Assembly (NCBI RefSeq): GCF_007997075.1
Contig: NZ_VORS01000007.1
Span: 215,146 to 279,145 of the forward strand
DNA length: 64,000 nucleotides
From: Polaribacter sp. IC073
GTDB taxonomy: Bacteria > Bacteroidota > Bacteroidia > Flavobacteriales > Flavobacteriaceae
Direction: 5' to 3'
Of the stretch, positions 42,952 through 51,595 are shown in pieces (the stretch's first letter is position 1; every line of letters begins with the position of its first letter). The translations under genes and the position numbers were made by a program. The notes beneath the pieces are model-generated. The model made no database searches, had not been told where the DNA came from, and saw only the letters and a list, made by a program, of their open reading frames with translations.

Positions 42952-43370
42952 TTTACGATTGCGTTGTTACTTGTTGTAATTGTTAAATTTTCTTTTTCTC
43001 CTGATACAAAAACTACAGCGTAATTATCTGCAATTATCTGCGCTTTTGCTCCGTGCATTAAAATAACGTTGTACGCTTTTTCAGTATCATTATATTTTAA
43101 AATAGCATTGGTATTTCCTGCAACCAAAACAGTTTCTTTATTTTTAATCTCTATAGAACCTTCATTTACATAAATTCCTTTTTCCCTTAAAAATTCTTTG
43201 TCTGCTCTTTCAAAATCGTTCAAACTAGGGAAACCACTTTCTACACAAAATTCAATTCCTTTAGGTGAAAAAAGCAATGCAACAACTTCATCTAAACTTT
43301 CCTTTCCTGTGAATAATCCGCAAGTGTCAAGTTTTAAGTATTCTTTATGTATTTCGTTTACTACTGCCAT
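42948..43370 (-). CDS. phage tail-region protein
   Basis: 140 residues. N-terminal helical part (CGLFTGKESLDEVVALLFSPKGIEF) and a C-terminal beta part (NAILKYNDTEKAYNVILMHG onward). I do not recognise a family. It lies between the tape measure and Dit genes with 1- and 4-base overlaps. A small connector of tape measure and tail tip is plausible. Confidence 0.6.
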   Translation of the reverse strand: MAVVNEIHKEYLKLDTCGLFTGKESLDEVVALLFSPKGIEFCVESGFPSLNDFERADKEFLREKGIYVNEGSIEIKNKETVLVAGNTNAILKYNDTEKAYNVILMHGAKAQIIADNYAVVFVSGEKENLTITTSNNAIVK

Positions 43371-46300
43371 TATCTTCTAACTTTTATTCCTTTATCGTTA
43401 ATTTCTTCAATTCCAGATTTTACCGAATAGATATCGTTTTCTATTTTTTCTAACCTGCTTAAACTTGCTGTATTTGTTTCAATTCCTGCTAAGTGTTTCA
43501 ACTGCATCGAACTGTTTAATTGAAGTGTTTTAATGCTTTCAGAAATCATAAAAGTATGAGTTTGCATCGCTGCAAATCGTCCGTTTAATTCATCTGCACT
43601 ATCTTGGCTCATTTTAGAGAAACCACTTTCAGAAGCTTTTCTTACTGCAACTTCATCGACAACGTAGTCGTCTAAGGTTTCGCTTAAACCATTCATTTTA
43701 TTAGCAATCGTAGCCTCTAAACTATCTAAAACATTTTTTTCAGCAACCGTTAAAATACCATCTTCCATCGCTTTCGCTAAATAGTTTGAAAAAGCTTCAA
43801 CTTCACCACTCATTCTACTTTTTACCAATTCAGAAATAGCAGACTTTACCATGTTTCTAACAACATCTTTCATTGCCGCTGCCTTATCTTCGCCAGCAGA
43901 CCAAGCGGCTACATAGGCATCTGAAAATTCAGATATTGCTTGCTGTACACTTTTACCATTTATGGCTTCAATCTGTTTACTTTCGCTTTCTTCTAAGGTT
44001 TCTTCAATATCAGAAATAGCATTTTCCCATGCTTTTATCTTATTTTTATCAGGTTTTTTCTTTCCTTGTTCTGCTATAATTTGAGCTTTAATGATGTCTT
44101 TTTGTTGTTTTAAAACCTTATCATTTTCTCTAATTAATTCAGCAGCACTAGAAGAATAAGCCTTATCAATCGATTTGCTTAGTTTGGCATAAGTTTTTTC
44201 TAAGCCTTCTAACTGATTTTGAAGTTTTTGTATTTCTGCTTCTTTCTTTTCATCGTTTCTTCTTGAAAAAACCTTTGCGATACTAGAAACTAAACCAATA
44301 GTTGCTCCAATAGCTGCACCAACGGGACCAAATGCTGCTCCTGCTTTTGCGCCTTCCATTGTTTCTGATGCAACACTCACAACATCACCTAAAGCTGCTC
44401 CTATTTCTTTTAACGCTTGACTGTCAAAAGAATCTCCTAAACTACTAATTGAATCTCCTAAGAAATCAACTGCATCTATAACTGCACCTACATCCGACTG
44501 AATTTCTCCAAAAGTCTTTTTAAATTCTTGCTCTGTTTGACCACCTTCAAATAATTCATCTAAATTATCCCCCATTCTACTGAAAATAGATTCAGTTTCT
44601 GAAATTGCTTTCTTTAGATTTTCTATTTGTTCTCTAATGGCTTTTAATTTCTCTACATTACCATCTGTTTTCGGTACGTCTTCATATAATTTTTCGGCTT
44701 CATCTATTAATTTTTTCATTTCTGAAATATTTAATTTACTTGTATCACCAAATAACTTGCCTATTATATTTTTATTAGAAAGTTTGTCAAACTCAAAAAG
44801 CACTTTTTCTATTCTTTCTTTTTCAGCTTTTAATTCTTCGCTATAATAAGTCTTACTTCCTTTTTCAGTTCCTAAAAACTCAATGTCTTTTATTTTTTGA
44901 TTAGATTCTTCTATTAAAGATTGACGTTCTTTTTCGTGTGTTTTATATTGTTCTAATTGTTCTTTTAGAAAATTATCTGTAGCTTTTACGTTAATTTCTC
45001 CTTGTTGTATAATCGTTTTGTCCCATACGTCTGAAAATTCAGATATTTTAGCATCCCAATCAATAGTACTATTTGGGTTTTCTTTTGCATCTTCTTTTGC
45101 ATCATCTTCTAAGCCTGAAATTGCATCTGCTTTTTGACGGTTTAGTAACACTAATTTACGCTCGTTTTCTAACCTTAAAATCTCTATCGATTTTTCAGAA
45201 CCTTCTTTATCAATTTCAATCTGCCTTAAAGAACTCTTATACTTTTCATCTTCAAGTTTTCTATTGTTTTCTAATGCAACTTTTGCGGAATCGTAATTAC
45301 TTTCCTTCTCTTTTATTGCCTTTGGTTTTTTACCTGAATTCGCTTCTAACTCATCTTTTAAACCGTCTAATTCTTTGTTATAATCGGATAGCGTTACTTT
45401 TTGAGCATCACTAAGTCCAGTTGCTTTAAATTTACTTTCAAGATTGTTTATTTCTATTTTCTTTGCAGCAATATCTTTTAAAACATCAGATTCAGAACGT
45501 AAAGATTCTGTTTCGTCTTTGCTTAATTTTATTTTCTCAATGGCTATATTATTATTTTTGATATTCTCTTTTATAGAATCTCTAATAATTTTATTAATCC
45601 CTATTTCATTTTCTTTTACTTCACCTAAACCGTCTAATTGTTTTTGGTATTCCTTATTTTCGTTATTCTTTTGCTCAATTTTTTCAATCTTGCTCAAAGA
45701 ATCAAATTTAAGTTGCTCTTGTTTTGACAACTTATCTTCGTAAAGTTTTATTTTATTTTCTAGCTTCTCCTTATAATCATCTAGCTCTACATCTCCTGCC
45801 CCTAATAAATTAGCAATTCCTGCGCTAAAGTTTCCGCTAGAAAATTGAGAAGACCTTATAGCTGAATTAATTTTACTTACATTTTCAGGGTTTTTATCTA
45901 CGTTTGCTAACTCCTCTCTTAAAGAGTTTAATTTGTCCTGGTCGGATAATTTATTTTTAACCTCTAATTCTTCATTAAACTTTTTCAAAGCATCTTTTAA
46001 ATCTACATACTTTGCTTTTTCAATGTCTAAATTATCAAAATATTTAGGGTATAATTTTTGTAAATTACCCAAAGCTTCTTGTTTATCTAAGCGTGTTTTT
46101 GTTTCATCGTTTAAAACTCCTATATTTTCTTTTATAGCGCCTCTTTCTTCTTCTGCAAGATCAATTCGTTCTTGCATTTTATCGTTAAAATTACCTTGTG
46201 CTCTTTCTGCTAAAGTTTGTGCTGTTGCAAATTGATACATTACATACACCAATGTAGCTAATGCCGCAGCAGCCAATACATACGGATTCTTTAAAGTTGT

Positions 46301-47311
46301 TAGGTTTAATGCTTTTTGTGCTTTCTCGCTTAATACCAAAGCGTAATAATGTGCTACTTCCGCTGCTGTCATTCCAACGGTAGAAGCTGTAACAATTCCT
46401 TGAACTGCTGACGTAACAATTAAAGCGGCTCTATACGCTCCGAACGCAACAACCAACCCACCAATTTGCCTTCCTACTTCTTCGTAGTTTTCAACTAAAT
46501 AGTTCGCTCCATCAATTGCTCCATTTATAATACCTTCATTTGATGTTCCGATATTGTTATACATTACATCAATCGCATCATTTAAGTTGGATATACGTCC
46601 TGTAATAGTAGAACTCTGTTTTTCCATTAAGTTCTCAAAAGAACCTCCTGCACTTGTCATGGTTCTAAACGCTTCTTCAACATCTTTAAATCCAATACGA
46701 CCTGCAGAAACCATAGTAGAAATATCTGTTTCTGATTTATTTAAGTTTTTGGACAATTCAGCGATTAACGGAACACCAGCCATATTAAAATCTCTTAACT
46801 CTCTTCCTGTTAATTTAGCGGCTGTTTTTACTTGTCCGTAGTTAAGAATTAGACGATTTATAGGCACATTTAAACCTGCGGAAACATCTCCTAATGCCTT
46901 TAGCGTAGGTATAATCTTTTCCTGCTCTACTCTATACGCTAATAACTGCTTTGTTCCTCCTGCTACTTCTGTTAATTTAAAAGGTGTTTTAGCAGCGAAA
47001 TCTACAACCTCACTCATTAATTGGTCGGACTTCTCTTTGTTTCCTAGCATTGTTTCAAAAGCAACACTTAGTTGTTGAAACTCACCTCTAATAGATACTA
47101 TTTGTTGTGCAAATTGCGTTGCTTGTCTAATTGAAAAATAAGCGGCTGCACCTTTCATTAAACCATTCATAACACTTTGTGTCTTTGAACCTTCTAACTT
47201 TGCGCTGTTGCTCATTCCAACAAACTCCTTTTTCATAAGAAGCATATCTCGCTTCAATTGATTGATGTCAATTGAAGCTTGAAAACTTAAGGAACCGTTG
47301 TTGTTATTCAT
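43370..47311 (-). CDS. tail tape measure protein
   Basis: 1,313 residues, the longest protein in the window. It sets tail length and passes into the host with the DNA. The first 270 residues match the tape measure N-terminal domain (FETMLGNKEKSDQLMSEVVDFA, FKLTEVAGGTKQLLAY, GRELRDFNMAGVPLIAELSK). Hydrophobic segments are at about 280-305, 345-365 and 985-1010 (GPVGAAIGATIGLVSSIAKV). Long coiled coils fill the rest. Near the C-terminus MEDGILTVAEKNVLDSLEATI repeats the D-G-x-x-T motif of the tail-tip protein. By length it predicts a tail of roughly 190-200 nm at the usual 1.5 Angstrom per residue. Confidence 0.92.
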   Translation of the reverse strand: MNNNNGSLSFQASIDINQLKRDMLLMKKEFVGMSNSAKLEGSKTQSVMNGLMKGAAAYFSIRQATQFAQQIVSIRGEFQQLSVAFETMLGNKEKSDQLMSEVVDFAAKTPFKLTEVAGGTKQLLAYRVEQEKIIPTLKALGDVSAGLNVPINRLILNYGQVKTAAKLTGRELRDFNMAGVPLIAELSKNLNKSETDISTMVSAGRIGFKDVEEAFRTMTSAGGSFENLMEKQSSTITGRISNLNDAIDVMYNNIGTSNEGIINGAIDGANYLVENYEEVGRQIGGLVVAFGAYRAALIVTSAVQGIVTASTVGMTAAEVAHYYALVLSEKAQKALNLTTLKNPYVLAAAALATLVYVMYQFATAQTLAERAQGNFNDKMQERIDLAEEERGAIKENIGVLNDETKTRLDKQEALGNLQKLYPKYFDNLDIEKAKYVDLKDALKKFNEELEVKNKLSDQDKLNSLREELANVDKNPENVSKINSAIRSSQFSSGNFSAGIANLLGAGDVELDDYKEKLENKIKLYEDKLSKQEQLKFDSLSKIEKIEQKNNENKEYQKQLDGLGEVKENEIGINKIIRDSIKENIKNNNIAIEKIKLSKDETESLRSESDVLKDIAAKKIEINNLESKFKATGLSDAQKVTLSDYNKELDGLKDELEANSGKKPKAIKEKESNYDSAKVALENNRKLEDEKYKSSLRQIEIDKEGSEKSIEILRLENERKLVLLNRQKADAISGLEDDAKEDAKENPNSTIDWDAKISEFSDVWDKTIIQQGEINVKATDNFLKEQLEQYKTHEKERQSLIEESNQKIKDIEFLGTEKGSKTYYSEELKAEKERIEKVLFEFDKLSNKNIIGKLFGDTSKLNISEMKKLIDEAEKLYEDVPKTDGNVEKLKAIREQIENLKKAISETESIFSRMGDNLDELFEGGQTEQEFKKTFGEIQSDVGAVIDAVDFLGDSISSLGDSFDSQALKEIGAALGDVVSVASETMEGAKAGAAFGPVGAAIGATIGLVSSIAKVFSRRNDEKKEAEIQKLQNQLEGLEKTYAKLSKSIDKAYSSSAAELIRENDKVLKQQKDIIKAQIIAEQGKKKPDKNKIKAWENAISDIEETLEESESKQIEAINGKSVQQAISEFSDAYVAAWSAGEDKAAAMKDVVRNMVKSAISELVKSRMSGEVEAFSNYLAKAMEDGILTVAEKNVLDSLEATIANKMNGLSETLDDYVVDEVAVRKASESGFSKMSQDSADELNGRFAAMQTHTFMISESIKTLQLNSSMQLKHLAGIETNTASLSRLEKIENDIYSVKSGIEEINDKGIKVRR

Positions 47312-47322
47312 TTAATTTTATG

Positions 47323-47369
47323 CAAAAAAAAAGAGGTACAACGATTTCTCGGTGTACCTCTTTTTAGGT
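47323..47369 (-). terminator. three-arm terminator-like element before the tape measure gene
   Basis: On the minus strand: ACCT, six bases AAAAAG, then AAGAGGTACA pairing over 10 bp with TGTACCTCTT, and a run of eight U or more. The first ACCT can pair with AGGT of the stem. It lies between the tail chaperone and tape measure genes and shares its layout with the elements at 53976, 54043 and 62088. Confidence 0.75.
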
Positions 47370-47437
47370 TTAATTTTCTCTATTATAATGCTAATTTACA
47401 ACATTTTAATAAATTAAACCCTTGTTTTTATTTATAT

Positions 47438-47716
47438 TTAACCGAACAACTCCTTATTTATTCTTTCGGCATTTTTGGGGTCATCTGCATTTATGACCTC
47501 ATTGTCTTTTTCGTCTTTATCTTTTGGATTGTAAGAAGGGATTACGCTACTATACAGAGATATGTTTGCGTAACTAATATCATACAGTGCTTCTTTAAAT
47601 GTTACCGATGGATATTGTTTTACAAAACCACCAATTATTGACCAGCTGCTGTCGTTTTTATCACTTTCTTGGTCGTCTTCGTTAGATTTACTTCTTTGAG
47701 GAAAGTGATAAGCATA
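47438..47716 (-). CDS. -1 frameshift extension of the tail assembly chaperone (GT part)
   Basis: A frame with no start codon of its own, open from the T7 run at 47716-47722 to TAA at 47438, coding 92 residues beginning YAYHFPQRSKS and containing SSWSIIGGFVKQYPSVTFKE and ending ERINKELFG. Read after a -1 slip it is fused to the first 129 residues of the chaperone to give a protein of about 221 residues. This copies the lambda gpG/gpGT layout between tail tube and tape measure genes. Without frameshifting, this 200-base stretch would be an unexplained open gap. Confidence 0.8.
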   Translation of the reverse strand, partial: YAYHFPQRSKSNEDDQESDKNDSSWSIIGGFVKQYPSVTFKEALYDISYANISLYSSVIPSYNPKDKDEKDNEVINADDPKNAERINKELFG

Positions 47717-48102
47717 AAAAAATCTTGCACCTGCATTAACGATATAATACGCACGTACTCTTTAACATATTTAGAAATTTCATAATGCATTATTTCATTT
47801 GTTAATTTCTCTAATTTATCAATCCTAAAAAAGCGATATATAAAATTTGTTTTTTCAATTTCTTTCGCACCTAATATCATAATCGCAAAAGACCTTGCAA
47901 TAGCTCTACCATTTTCTACATTCTTAAAAACTTCACCTATAACATTATCTTGGTTTAATTTTTCTGATGGCAAATTCGCCAATTGTTCCGACACTAAAAT
48001 TAACGTTGCTGTAGATGGCGGCTCTACTTTGTAGGTTGTTCCGTTAATTTCTACTTCTTCTTTTCGTTGAAGTATTGCGCTTGCTGTTTTTTGTTCAATC
48101 AT
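47635..48102 (-). CDS. tail assembly chaperone (G part)
   Basis: 155 residues in the zero frame. It has a small beta start (EEVEINGTTYKVEPPSTATLILVSEQLA) and a helical body, and ends TKKVIKTTAAGQ. Its place, directly upstream of the tape measure gene and behind the tail tube gene, and the frameshift site in its last quarter identify it as the G-like tail chaperone that coats the tape measure during tail assembly. It overlaps the preceding 66-residue gene by 4 bases. Confidence 0.8.
   Translation of the reverse strand: MIEQKTASAILQRKEEVEINGTTYKVEPPSTATLILVSEQLANLPSEKLNQDNVIGEVFKNVENGRAIARSFAIMILGAKEIEKTNFIYRFFRIDKLEKLTNEIMHYEISKYVKEYVRIISLMQVQDFFMLITFLKEVNLTKTTKKVIKTTAAGQ
47716..47722 (-). 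promoter_or_regulatory. programmed -1 ribosomal frameshift slip site
   Basis: On the minus strand the zero-frame codons GAT TTT TTT ATG contain T_TTT_TTT, a canonical X_XXY_YYZ heptamer. After the slip the next codon is TAT and the frame stays open for 92 residues. Confidence 0.78.
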
Positions 48103-48299
48103 TTTAAATAATTTTTATCTTCATATTTAACACCGTAAAAATTTAATCTTTCAATCCACTTTTTTTTACTTATAAAAGTTTCTAATTTATCAGCTGTTTT
48201 TAAGCACCTATTAGGTTTAACACTTCCGTGATGCCTAGCTTTATTATCTTCATCTATACAAATGTAATACGTTTCTACTTTTGGTTTTTTTATTTCCAT
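48099..48299 (-). CDS. small phage protein before the tail chaperone
   Basis: 66 residues, basic. It contains YYICIDEDNKARHHGSVKPN followed by RCLKTADKLETFISKKKW. No family recognised. It overlaps the tail chaperone start by 4 bases and is 11 bases after the BspA-like gene, so it belongs to the late tail operon. Confidence 0.65.
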   Translation of the reverse strand: MEIKKPKVETYYICIDEDNKARHHGSVKPNRCLKTADKLETFISKKKWIERLNFYGVKYEDKNYLK

Positions 48300-48310
48300 T
48301 TTATTTAATT

Positions 48311-49105
48311 TTAAATCGACCCACCGTCAGCAATTGTCCATGAATAAACACTAATTAATCTATCCCTAGCTGCTGATGCTAATGAATTTGGAGTAAATTT
48401 TGAACCACCGAAATCAACAGATAAACCTGTATTCGGTGCTTGAGCTTCCCAACTTATAAGTGTCTTGTCGTAATCTTCCGTAGACATACCTGGGGAAGAG
48501 CCCAGTAAATTAGAAAGATTTGTAGCACTACCAATATCCCATTTATCTAAGCCCGTTATAACCATATCGTCCGCTTTAAAAAACAATGCGTTAAAGTTTT
48601 CTGTATTAGATACATTCCATTTAGAAACATTTAATTGTTTTATACTTGTGCATAAGTAAAAGCTGTAAGAAATATTGCTTGATATTAAGTAAGGGGAGTC
48701 TATTGCTGTAATGCTTATCTTAGTGCAGCGACTAAAAGATAAATATTCATTCATTTCAAATACACCCCAATTACTTATATTTGTTATTTTTTGAATATCT
48801 CCATCGTTATTAAATTTCCAACCTCTTAATTGACCACTTATCTTAACAGAGTAACTCCCCGAAGAAGGGAATGTGTGCGTTACCTCTGATTGGTTATATG
48901 ACGTTATAGTATCTTTAGCGCTCCCATCACCCCAATCTACAATAGCTGTAGAACCGTTAAATGAACTAACTAAAGGTAATCTGAATTGATTGTCATTAGA
49001 AGTCCCTGCATTGTCTGTTTTAACTTCGAAATTAAAACTTTTAGACAACGCTCTTCCCGTGGCTTTAAACATATTTCTGTTTAATCCAAGTCCTAAGCCT
49101 ATCAT
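48311..49105 (-). CDS. BspA-like (DUF285) repeat protein with a PKD-like domain
   Basis: 264 residues. A beta domain at about 40-100 has IVDWGDGSAKDT and THTFPSSGSYSVKISG, the pattern of PKD-type domains. Then come leucine-rich units of the BspA/DUF285 type (CTSIKQLNVSKWNVSNTENF, GLDKWDIGSATNLSNLL), ending in SVYSWTIADGGSI. BspA proteins bind host surfaces or matrix. There is no export signal, and the gene lies inside the tail operon, so it is probably a virion surface or tail decoration protein that binds the bacterial cell. Confidence 0.75.
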   Translation of the reverse strand: MIGLGLGLNRNMFKATGRALSKSFNFEVKTDNAGTSNDNQFRLPLVSSFNGSTAIVDWGDGSAKDTITSYNQSEVTHTFPSSGSYSVKISGQLRGWKFNNDGDIQKITNISNWGVFEMNEYLSFSRCTKISITAIDSPYLISSNISYSFYLCTSIKQLNVSKWNVSNTENFNALFFKADDMVITGLDKWDIGSATNLSNLLGSSPGMSTEDYDKTLISWEAQAPNTGLSVDFGGSKFTPNSLASAARDRLISVYSWTIADGGSI

Positions 49106-49383
49106 TAATTTTTAGTGTGATAAACTAGTAGCTTGCCACTTGCTACTACTATATTTTTAAATAAGCCTAACCTAGCTTTGCCTTCTAGTAATTGATAGCT
49201 TGTTTTAGACCGTATTCCAAGCTCACATTCATTGTCAAAGGAAAATACAGTATCTTCTTCTGCTTCTAAATATACATATCTATCTGTAGGTACTACTACA
49301 TCTCCGTTAACTATTTCGTTAAAACCATACCCACCAAATGCTGTTTGGTTTGAAATACTATCAAAACTTATTAATTTACTCAT
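49105..49383 (-). CDS. small phage virion-associated protein
   Basis: 92 residues, beta-rich (YVYLEAEEDTVFSFDNECE, LGLFKNIVVASGKLLVYH). No family recognised. It overlaps the BspA-like gene by 1 base and follows another small gene of similar build. Together these three genes form a small unit between two terminators or borders, perhaps a decoration module. Confidence 0.6.
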   Translation of the reverse strand: MSKLISFDSISNQTAFGGYGFNEIVNGDVVVPTDRYVYLEAEEDTVFSFDNECELGIRSKTSYQLLEGKARLGLFKNIVVASGKLLVYHTKN

Positions 49384-49399
49384 ATTTTTTATTTTTTAT

Positions 49400-49651
49400 T
49401 TAAGAAAAATTTAATCTTGAAAAATTTCTAAAAGTTTCTACATTAAATGAAGTTCCTTGCTCATTTACCGCTTCGGATAGATTCATATTGAAGTCATTTT
49501 TTTGAAAAACAGACTTTAAACATATCACTCCCTTATCTAATGACATAGAATCGTAATACATTGAGCTAGAAGGTTGTTCAAATATAATAAGACCACTAAC
49601 TGTGTCTGTTACAATTATGGCATCTGCTGTTTTAGTGAATTTTTTACTCAT
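49400..49651 (-). CDS. small phage protein
   Basis: 83 residues, starts MSKKFTKTADAIIVTDTVSG and has a hydrophobic beta stretch LIIFEQPSSSMYYDS. No family recognised. It is the first gene after the tail tube terminator, so it would need read-through or its own weak promoter. Confidence 0.55.
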   Translation of the reverse strand: MSKKFTKTADAIIVTDTVSGLIIFEQPSSSMYYDSMSLDKGVICLKSVFQKNDFNMNLSEAVNEQGTSFNVETFRNFSRLNFS

Positions 49652-49668
49652 TTTTTTGTTTTTAGTTT

Positions 49669-49704
49669 AAAAAAAAGCCACAACTATAGTAGATGTGGCT
49701 TTTT
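49669..49704 (-). terminator. terminator after the tail tube gene
   Basis: AAAAAGCCACA (49672-49682) pairs with TGTGGCTTTTT (49694-49704), with a U run of eight on the minus strand. It lies 15 bases past the tail tube stop. It lacks the extra 5' arm of the other four phage elements. Confidence 0.8.
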
Positions 49705-49719
49705 AAAATGTGATTTACA

Positions 49720-50172
49720 TTATGATGCCGTAAAAGGCTTCACTAAATTACCTGTTGTTGGCTTTAAAGCTTCAAACATATACTTCCATTTACCACCGTT
49801 TTCAGAATCCCATGTGTCTTCAATCGAAACCGATGCTTTTTCGATTAAATACCCTGTTAAAGTAGCATCCTCTGGACTTAATCTAATTGCATAGTTTTTT
49901 GTAATTACACCATCCGAATCTACAATTGGTTTATCTTCTCCTTTTTTAGCGAACAATTCACATTCAAGAACGTACTTACTTTTGTCTGTTTTGATGTCAA
50001 TAGTTCCACCTCCTTCTTCCTTTGCTTCTCTACGAGTTCCTTTTTCAGGAGTTAATTTTGTAGAGTTTTCTACAGGAGTGTCTAATTCAATCCACGTAGG
50101 AGTTGTAGGGATTTCACCGTCTACTAATTCTACTATTTCTAATTTTGGTTTACCCCAACTTAATACTGCCAT
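49720..50172 (-). CDS. major tail tube protein
   Basis: 150 residues, beta-rich, with LTPEKGTRREAKEEGGGTID, YVLECELFAKKG and YMFEALKPTTGNLVKPFT. Assigned by place (between tail completion genes and the tail chaperone), size and the terminator directly behind it, which fits a highly expressed structural gene. Siphovirus tube proteins build the hexameric rings around the tape measure. No single diagnostic motif is visible. Confidence 0.68.
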   Translation of the reverse strand: MAVLSWGKPKLEIVELVDGEIPTTPTWIELDTPVENSTKLTPEKGTRREAKEEGGGTIDIKTDKSKYVLECELFAKKGEDKPIVDSDGVITKNYAIRLSPEDATLTGYLIEKASVSIEDTWDSENGGKWKYMFEALKPTTGNLVKPFTAS

Positions 50173-50182
50173 AATTTTTATT

Positions 50183-50590
50183 TTAAATTGTTAATCTTTT
50201 GTATTTTAATTTTACATTCACAAAGTGTTGATGTATATCATCTTCTTCGAATGTGTTAATTGTTTGTCCTAAAGTAAATTTGTATTCAGATTTTACCGTC
50301 CAATTTTCTGTTAACTGCAACATAAACGCTTCTAATTCGTTACATCTTGCAATATTCTTAACAGAATTAGAATTACCAATGTCAATATCAGGAACATAAA
50401 TATTAATATTTAATGCACCTGTTTGCATTTGGTCATCAAGTCCTGTCATAAACGAAATAATAGCGTCTTCTTTATCTGAATTAATTGGTCTTGTACCTCT
50501 TAAATAGAAAGTTCCATTTATTTCTTCATTTATTAAATCTTTCCAAAGATTATAAATCTCATACTCTATTTGTCCGCCTGTTTTTTTCAT
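50183..50590 (-). CDS. tail terminator / tail completion candidate
   Basis: 135 residues. MKKTGGQIEYEIYNLWKDLIN at the start and LEAFMLQLTENWTVKSEYKFTLG later. It occupies the slot of the tail terminator between the HK97 gp10-like gene (4-base overlap) and the tube gene (10-base gap). The role is inferred from order and size. Confidence 0.55.
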   Translation of the reverse strand: MKKTGGQIEYEIYNLWKDLINEEINGTFYLRGTRPINSDKEDAIISFMTGLDDQMQTGALNINIYVPDIDIGNSNSVKNIARCNELEAFMLQLTENWTVKSEYKFTLGQTINTFEEDDIHQHFVNVKLKYKRLTI

Positions 50591-51000
50591 TCTGTAAACC
50601 CTACTTTTTTCAACATTCTAGGAACTAGTCTTTCGGCTAATAATTCTGCCGAAGTAAGAACATTGTAATTTTTAGCTTCAACGGATGCAGCGTAATTCAT
50701 ACCAGCAACTACCACCAAAACAACCCCTTTATTGTACTTCGGAGTCAATTCTTCTAATAGTTTTTGACTTTTAGGTGCTATCTTCGATTTTCCTTGAACT
50801 TTACCGTTATATAAAACTACATAACCAATAGAAGCTCTTAAGTTTCCCGTTCTATCAATATAACTACCATTGTTTCTGCCTTCTGAAACACACTTATCAC
50901 CTACGTATAAAAAAGACTGAATCATCTTGCCTACAAGACTATCTACCTTTCCTTTTAATAAATCTTCAACACTAAAATTTACTTTAATTGCCGATTTCAT
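50587..51000 (-). CDS. HK97 gp10-like head-tail protein
   Basis: 137 residues. YIDRTGNLRASIGYVVLYNG and VVVAGMNYAASVEAKNYNVL fit the HK97 gp10-like/tail component family, in which an R-T-G-x-L-R-x-S-I turn is followed by a G-x-x-Y-A-x-x-V-E strand. It overlaps both neighbours by 1 and 4 bases. Expected role: neck or tail completion. Confidence 0.7.
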   Translation of the reverse strand: MKSAIKVNFSVEDLLKGKVDSLVGKMIQSFLYVGDKCVSEGRNNGSYIDRTGNLRASIGYVVLYNGKVQGKSKIAPKSQKLLEELTPKYNKGVVLVVVAGMNYAASVEAKNYNVLTSAELLAERLVPRMLKKVGFTE

Positions 51001-51287
51001 TATACGATTACTTTTACACGTTGTACTAAATCTAAAAATTCAGTTGTTTTTACTTCAAACTCCCCTATTACTTGGTTTCGGTTATTGGTTAATAAAATTC
51101 TTTTAGCATCAAAATCTTGCATTTCAAAGTAAACGGTATAAGAATATATTTCTTTACTTTTTATGTCGTTTAAAATGTTACAAGGTATTTTATCCCCCAA
51201 ACTTTCTCCAGCTGGTACAGGCAACCCGTCAACCAAACCTCCGTTTGTTGATGTTTTAATCTGTATGTATCCGCTATCAAAAATCAT
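51000..51287 (-). CDS. head-tail stopper/adaptor candidate
   Basis: 95 residues with GGLVDGLPVPAGESLGDKIP and YTVYFEMQDFDAKRILLTNN, mostly beta. It lies in the connector block between the capsid and tail genes with 1-base overlaps on both sides. Assigned by position; no motif certain. Confidence 0.5.
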   Translation of the reverse strand: MIFDSGYIQIKTSTNGGLVDGLPVPAGESLGDKIPCNILNDIKSKEIYSYTVYFEMQDFDAKRILLTNNRNQVIGEFEVKTTEFLDLVQRVKVIV

Positions 51288-51595
51288 TATCGAAATCTTA
51301 CTTTAGGTTTTAACACCAATTCATTTTTTAAACCTAATCTTTTACATTCATTTGAATAGAACGCTTCAATATCTGCTTTCGATGCTCTTGAAATTGAAAC
51401 ACCACCTTCTGAAATAGAAGAAGGGCGTAACAATAAACTAGGTATTTTTAAAATGAACAATGCATAGAGTTGTTTTTGACCCTCTGAATCAACTTCACTT
51501 TCAATGTCTGAGATATTAAAATCAACAAAATCTGCTTCCGAAAGCAATATACCTACGGAAGCGAATTTTTGTTTTATGTAATTTCTCTTAGTCAT
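51287..51595 (-). CDS. head-tail adaptor candidate
   Basis: 102 residues. Starts MTKRNYIKQKFASVGILLSE and has a helical build with SISRASKADIEAFYSNECKR, like connector adaptors that are short helical bundles. I recall related Bacteroidota phage proteins as DUF6706, with low certainty. It directly follows the major capsid gene, overlapping by 1 base. Confidence 0.5.
   Translation of the reverse strand: MTKRNYIKQKFASVGILLSEADFVDFNISDIESEVDSEGQKQLYALFILKIPSLLLRPSSISEGGVSISRASKADIEAFYSNECKRLGLKNELVLKPKVRFR

Noticed and set aside
45073..45414. Hydrophobic open frame opposite the tape measure gene
   Set aside because: Antisense frame within a long coiled-coil gene; leucine and serine richness arises from the lysine/glutamate-rich strand.
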